This document shows, one piece after another, positions 8,369 to 11,036 of a stretch of DNA of 11,036 bases. Positions within the stretch are counted from its first letter, which is position 1. The number at the start of each line of letters is the position of its first letter. The notes under the pieces are model-generated. The model saw nothing but the letters and a program-made list of their open reading frames with translations. It made no database searches and had not been told where the DNA came from. Origin of the DNA: Pseudomonadota bacterium (GTDB lineage: Bacteria; Pseudomonadota; Alphaproteobacteria; Sphingomonadales; SMXR01); assembly GCA_022571175.1 (NCBI GenBank), contig JACZYI010000045.1:1-11036 (forward strand). The letters are read 5' to 3'. The translations under genes were made by a program, and so were the position numbers.

Positions 8369-8734
8369 CTACTTTATGTATTCTTTTACAGTTTCCAGAA
8401 AGTGGCTAACGGAGATGGGCTTTGCGATATAGGCTTCACAACCCCCTTCACGAATTTTCTCCTCATCACCCTTCATGGCAAAAGCTGTGACCGCAATGAT
8501 TGGGATATGGCGAAGATCATCATCTTCTTTCATCCATTTGGTCACTTCCAGACCAGAAACTTCCGGTAACTGGATATCCATCAAAATAAGGTCCGGAGAA
8601 TGTTTGCGTGCAAGTTCAAGCGCTGCCATTCCATCTTTGGTTTGAATTGTCTCATAGTCGTTGGCTTCAAGAAGATCACAAAAGAGCTTCATGTTTAAGT
8701 CATTGTCTTCAACGACCAGTACCTTTTTACCCAT
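8369..8734 (-). CDS. divK: Single-domain response regulator DivK
   Basis: DivK is a lone receiver without an output domain. In Caulobacter and Rhizobiales it is phosphorylated by DivJ, dephosphorylated by PleC, and acts on DivL/CckA to lower CtrA activity, so coordinating replication and division at the cell poles. The 121-residue product has acidic E9/D10, phosphoacceptor D53 (LILMDIQLPE), T82 (AVTAFAM) and K104 (AKPIS). The segments EDNDLNMKLF, SGLEVTKWMKEDDDL and FAMKGDEEKIREGGCEAY match DivK closely and separate it from generic CheY-like proteins. It is the first gene of an operon with pleD, as known in Caulobacter. The partner kinases are not in the window. A CtrA-like site lies about 60 to 80 bases upstream. 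Confidence 0.95.
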   Translation of the reverse strand: MGKKVLVVEDNDLNMKLFCDLLEANDYETIQTKDGMAALELARKHSPDLILMDIQLPEVSGLEVTKWMKEDDDLRHIPIIAVTAFAMKGDEEKIREGGCEAYIAKPISVSHFLETVKEYIK

Positions 8735-8775
8735 AATTCCAGCCCAGTATATTATCTCACCAAAAGCCAGCCCCG

Positions 8776-8816
8776 AATATCGGACCGGTCCTCTTATGGT
8801 TAACAGATAATCTTAA
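8776..8816 (-). promoter_or_regulatory. Candidate divK promoter with CtrA-like box
   Basis: On the reverse strand, TTAA (8816-8813), nine bases, then TTAACCAT (8803-8796) resembles the CtrA box (TTAA-N7-TTAAC); the spacing is two bases too long, but the right half matches the extended form TTAACCAT. TTAACC could serve as a -35 region, with GATATT (8781-8776) 16 bases on as a poor -10, as expected of an activator-dependent promoter. The perfect palindrome GGACCGGTCC (8782-8791) lies in between. Control of divK by CtrA is reported in Caulobacter; its use here is inferred. Confidence 0.4.
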
Positions 8817-8827
8817 CACCATTCAGT

Positions 8828-8851
8828 AGCATGGTCGCAAGCATGGTCGCA
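8828..8851. repeat. Perfect 12-bp tandem duplication
   Basis: AGCATGGTCGCA occurs twice head to tail (8828-8839 and 8840-8851) with no mismatch, in non-coding DNA upstream of both divK and dinB. It may be a recent slippage product; no known binding motif is recognised in it. Confidence 0.85.
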
Positions 8852-9057
8852 AATTCTTTAATGATTGGTAACTATAAGCGACTGAAATCATCTTATTTTT
8901 TTGGCCCGCCCCCGACACAATGCAATTTTCCGAACCGGACCCGGTCTGATTGTTTTATACTCCTTTATTCCGCAGGACAGAGTTCTGCAGAATTTTACAA
9001 ACAGGGCTCCTGAGAGAAACGAATGTCAACAGATATATCATATTTAACGTCTTGATA

Positions 9058-10311
9058 ATGAACGCTTTTTGTCAAGACTGCCTGGAAACAATACCGGCCC
9101 AAACTAAAAGATGCGGTCGCTGCGGGAGTACGCGAATTCTGTCTCATCCAGAGCTTGAAGAGCTGCAACTGGCGCATATTGATTGTGATGCTTTTTATGC
9201 TTCAATCGAGAAAAGGGATGATCCGAGCATCCGACAAAAAGCCGTTATTATTGGCGGCGGCAAACGCGGTGTTGTTGCCACCTGCTGTTATATCGCTCGA
9301 ATCAATGGTGTTCATTCGGCCATGCCCATGTACCGGGCGCTGAAAGCCTGCCCCGATGCCCATGTGATTCGCCCGAATATGAAAAAATATCGCCGCGTAG
9401 GTGAAAAAATCCGCCAAATGATGCAAAAACTGACACCGCTGGTGGAACCCATTTCAATCGATGAAGCATTTCTTGATCTTTCCGGTACCCGAAGATTGCA
9501 TAAAAAAAGTGCAGCAAAATCCTTGGCCAAGCTGGCTGGCGATATTGAGAGGGAGATCGGCATAACCGTTTCTGTGGGACTCTCCTACAACAAATTTCTG
9601 GCTAAGGTAGCGTCCGATTTGAACAAACCGAGGGGCTTTTCCATCATCGGGCGGGCGGAAGCCCTGACCTTTCTGGCTGGTCAGGATGTGAGCCTGATTT
9701 GGGGAGTGGGCAAAAAGCTTCGCGAAAAACTTCGCCGGGATGGACTGGTCAAAATATCGCAGCTCCAGGCCATGAGTGAGCAGGAACTGGTCAGGTGTTA
9801 CGGCGCCATCGGCAGCCGTCTGGCTCGGTTTTCCAGAGGAAAAGACCCACGCCGGATAACCACCCGCCAACCGGCCAAAAGCATTTCTTCCGAGATTACA
9901 TTTGACCGTGACATCGCTGACCGGAGGGCTCTTGAAAAACGCCTCTGGCCGTTATGTGAAGCGGTCTCAGAAGATTTGAAACTCAAGGGACTGGCTGGCC
10001 GAACCCTCACCCTAAAACTCAAACCCAACATCCACCGCTCCCTGACCCGCTCCATCACCTTGAACACACCCACCCAGATGGCTCATGAAATTTTTGATCA
10101 CGCAAGAGTCTTGCTACTGAAAGTTGCTGACGGAAAACCTTTCCGTTTGATTGGCATTGGCGCATCCTCTCTCGAGTCTGCTCACGCGGTTTATATGGGC
10201 GATCTGCTGGACCCGTCCCGGGAACGCAAGGACGCGGCGGAAAAGGCCATGGATGAATTGAAAGACCGTTTTGGGAAATCAGCGGTAAAGAAGGGCCGAA
10301 GCCTGAAATAA
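9058..10311 (+). CDS. dinB: DNA polymerase IV (Y-family) with N-terminal zinc ribbon
   Basis: This enzyme copies damaged DNA (translesion synthesis) without proofreading. Starting at ATG 9058 the product has 417 residues. Residues 1-24 form a zinc ribbon with Cys5, Cys8, Cys19 and Cys22, an extension I associate with alphaproteobacterial DinB. The palm follows: IDCDAFYASIE (41-51) with metal ligand D42 and likely steric gate Tyr47, and SIDEAFLDLSG (133-143) with D135 and E136. GLSYNKFLAKVASDLNKPRG (174-193) is the family signature, and LIWGVGKK (213-220) is the helix-hairpin-helix of the thumb. The little-finger domain spans about 275-375. I see no clear QLxLF-type sliding-clamp motif at the C-terminus. 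The frame is open back to a TTG at 8950, but those residues do not look like the family. ATG 9058 lacks a Shine-Dalgarno sequence and may be reached by coupling to the tiny upstream ORF. Confidence 0.93.
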   Translation: MNAFCQDCLETIPAQTKRCGRCGSTRILSHPELEELQLAHIDCDAFYASIEKRDDPSIRQKAVIIGGGKRGVVATCCYIARINGVHSAMPMYRALKACPDAHVIRPNMKKYRRVGEKIRQMMQKLTPLVEPISIDEAFLDLSGTRRLHKKSAAKSLAKLAGDIEREIGITVSVGLSYNKFLAKVASDLNKPRGFSIIGRAEALTFLAGQDVSLIWGVGKKLREKLRRDGLVKISQLQAMSEQELVRCYGAIGSRLARFSRGKDPRRITTRQPAKSISSEITFDRDIADRRALEKRLWPLCEAVSEDLKLKGLAGRTLTLKLKPNIHRSLTRSITLNTPTQMAHEIFDHARVLLLKVADGKPFRLIGIGASSLESAHAVYMGDLLDPSRERKDAAEKAMDELKDRFGKSAVKKGRSLK

Positions 10312-10388
10312 TCTTGGTCTGGCGACCAGCTAACTGTTATGAAAAGCCTCGGTTATGATCGGCTATGAGTGGAAGGAACTCCCGGATT

Positions 10389-10853
10389 ATGTCTATTGAA
10401 GATCGCCTGCAAGAGTTGGGCATCACCCTGCCTGAACCACCAGCAGCAGCGGCAAATTATGTGCCTTACGTTATTTTTGGAAATCTAGTGACCATAGCAG
10501 GACAGGTGCCTTTTGCCGAAGACGGCAGCCTCATCCGGGGCAAGGTCGGGGTTGATGTAACCCCAGAGCAGGCCAACCATGCCGCACGCATCTGTGGCTT
10601 GCAGATCATTGCCCAGATCAAGGCAGCCTGCGGTGGCAATCTGGACAGGGTCAGGCGCATCATCAGAATCGGTGGATTTGTTAATTGCATCGATGGATTT
10701 CCCGACCAGCCCGAAATTATCAACGGGGCTTCAGATCTCCTGGTCGAAGTGTTTGGCGACAAAGGCCGTCATTCACGCGCCGCGGTTGGCTGTAATTCCC
10801 TGCCGCGAAATGTGCCGGTTGAAGTGGAAGCGATGGCAGAGATTAAAATTTAG
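10389..10853 (+). CDS. Rid/YjgF/YER057c/UK114 family protein, long form
   Basis: Starting at ATG 10389 the product has 154 residues, longer than the roughly 128 of canonical RidA. RidA hydrolyses reactive enamine/imine intermediates released by PLP enzymes; this longer branch has less certain activity. Family features are VPYVIFGNLVTIAGQVP (25-41), the amphipathic helix around NHAARICGLQIIAQIKA, INGASDLLVEVFGDKGRHSR (111-130) with R130 matching the substrate carboxylate-binding arginine, and AAVGCNSLP followed by VEVEAMAEI with the conserved glutamates. So the key residues are present. ATG 10365, in frame eight codons earlier, is possible. I prefer 10389 because homologues, as I recall them, begin MSIE and GGAAGGA lies upstream, though 12 bases is a wide spacing. 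It follows dinB by 77 bases and precedes the next gene by 15. Confidence 0.88.
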   Translation: MSIEDRLQELGITLPEPPAAAANYVPYVIFGNLVTIAGQVPFAEDGSLIRGKVGVDVTPEQANHAARICGLQIIAQIKAACGGNLDRVRRIIRIGGFVNCIDGFPDQPEIINGASDLLVEVFGDKGRHSRAAVGCNSLPRNVPVEVEAMAEIKI

Positions 10854-10858
10854 GAGGG
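10852..10858 (+). promoter_or_regulatory. Strong ribosome binding site of the last gene
   Basis: AGGAGGG overlaps the TAG stop of the Rid-family gene and lies ten bases before ATG 10869. It is the best Shine-Dalgarno match in the window and supports both that start and tight coupling of the two genes. Confidence 0.7.
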
Positions 10859-10868
10859 CCGAATTTTC

Positions 10869-11036
10869 ATGGTGGCTGGGCTCACTCTCACGGTAGAGAT
10901 TCATCCGGATATTTCCGCAATAGCCGAAGATGACTGGGACCGCTGCGCTGGCGATCTCAATCCTTTTACCCGCCATGCTTTTCTCCGAGCCCTAGAACAG
11001 TCTAGATCAGCCACGGCCACCACCGGCTGGCAACCA
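10869..11036 (+). CDS. COG3146-like (GNAT/FemAB-type) acyltransferase, 3' end missing
   Basis: Only the first 56 codons are in the window, and the frame is open to the right edge. The visible part reads as a short N-terminal strand followed by DDWDRCAGDLNPFTRHAFLR (21-40), ALEQSRSA, and a closing TGWQP. The pattern W-x2-C-A-x4-NPF-x2-H-AFL-x2-LE-x2-S with TGW shortly after matches, from memory, the start of COG3146 (DUF482) proteins, full length about 380 residues. They are annotated as GNAT-type acetyltransferases or as possibly linked to peptidoglycan; their substrate is not established to my knowledge. The catalytic fold is beyond the edge and cannot be checked. The start is well supported by the AGGAGGG site. 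The gene is 15 bases after the Rid-family gene and probably in the same operon. Confidence 0.72.
   Translation, partial: MVAGLTLTVEIHPDISAIAEDDWDRCAGDLNPFTRHAFLRALEQSRSATATTGWQP

Larger units (their letters stand above)
8735..9057. other. Divergent intergenic region between divK and dinB
   Basis: This 323-base stretch holds no gene that I can support. Next to divK is the CtrA-like site with the palindrome GGACCGGTCC. In the middle is a perfect 12-bp tandem repeat (8828-8851). Towards dinB are the palindrome TTCTGCAGAA (8983-8992) and a ten-codon ORF (9023-9055) ending two bases before the dinB ATG. No GTTC-N7-GTTC or GAAC-N7-GAAC LexA site of the alphaproteobacterial type is visible, and I could not settle on a promoter for dinB. 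Confidence 0.6.

Noticed and set aside
8932..8946. GAAC-N7-GGTC upstream of dinB as a LexA box
   Set aside because: The second half differs from GAAC at two of four positions, so it does not meet the alphaproteobacterial LexA consensus.
8983..8992. Palindrome TTCTGCAGAA upstream of dinB as an SOS operator
   Set aside because: It matches neither the CTGT-N8-ACAG nor the GTTC-N7-GTTC form; a ten-base palindrome alone is weak evidence.
8831..9013. A 60-codon forward ORF starting inside the tandem repeat
   Set aside because: Its start is made by the duplication (MVASMVA), it has no ribosome binding site that I can see, its composition is not protein-like, and it resembles no family I know.
8950..9057. 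N-terminal extension of DinB back to TTG 8950
   Set aside because: The extra 36 residues do not resemble DinB, whereas the sequence from ATG 9058 starts just before the zinc ribbon, as I recall for homologues.
10315..10328. Hairpin TGGTC-TGGC-GACCA after dinB as a terminator
   Set aside because: The stem has only five pairs and no T-run follows, so transcription into the Rid-family gene is more likely.
10365..10388. Earlier start of the Rid-family protein at ATG 10365
   Set aside because: It adds eight residues not expected in homologues and has no better ribosome binding site; it remains possible.
1..11036. A hidden defence, mobile or otherwise undescribed system
   Set aside because: All sizeable frames with protein-like character belong to known core families, and there are no long repeats, integrase, transposase, toxin-antitoxin pair or array.

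Overview
The window is a stretch of alphaproteobacterial chromosome carrying housekeeping genes. The evidence is the presence of DivK and a PleD-type REC-REC-GGDEF protein side by side, a cysteine-free ribosomal protein L33, a Y-family polymerase with an N-terminal zinc ribbon, and a COG3146-like acyltransferase at the right edge. From memory, the order plsY-dprA-topA-rnr-rpmG, then pleD and divK, then dinB resembles the arrangement in Rhizobiales and relatives. Base composition looks moderate (a little above half G+C) and even across the genes. I see no insertion sequence, phage gene, tRNA, rRNA or CRISPR array. I cannot name a genus.

Positions 1-6913 hold a forward block. It contains the 3' part of plsY (membrane glycerol-3-phosphate acyltransferase), dprA (loads RecA on incoming single-stranded DNA), topA (DNA topoisomerase I), rnr (RNase R, TTG start) and rpmG (ribosomal protein L33, 55 residues, with its own probable promoter). 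Gaps are 41 to 86 bases. A strong intrinsic terminator after rpmG closes the block.

Positions 6992-8734 hold the divK-pleD operon on the reverse strand, convergent with rpmG. DivK is the single-domain receiver that controls the DivJ/PleC-CckA-CtrA cell-cycle circuit. PleD is the diguanylate cyclase that reads the same kinases. Upstream of divK is a sequence resembling a CtrA box, which would fit feedback control of divK by CtrA. The 323-base divergent region 8735-9057 separates divK from dinB and also carries a perfect 12-bp tandem repeat and a tiny possible leader ORF in front of dinB.

Positions 9058-11036 hold a second forward block: dinB (DNA polymerase IV with a zinc ribbon), a long-form Rid/YjgF family protein, and the first 56 codons of a COG3146-like protein.

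I looked for an undescribed system and did not find one. This is an ordinary core region. The points that merit a second look are regulatory: the CtrA-like site, the dinB leader ORF, the alternative folds at the rpmG terminator, and the unusual starts of dprA and dinB.
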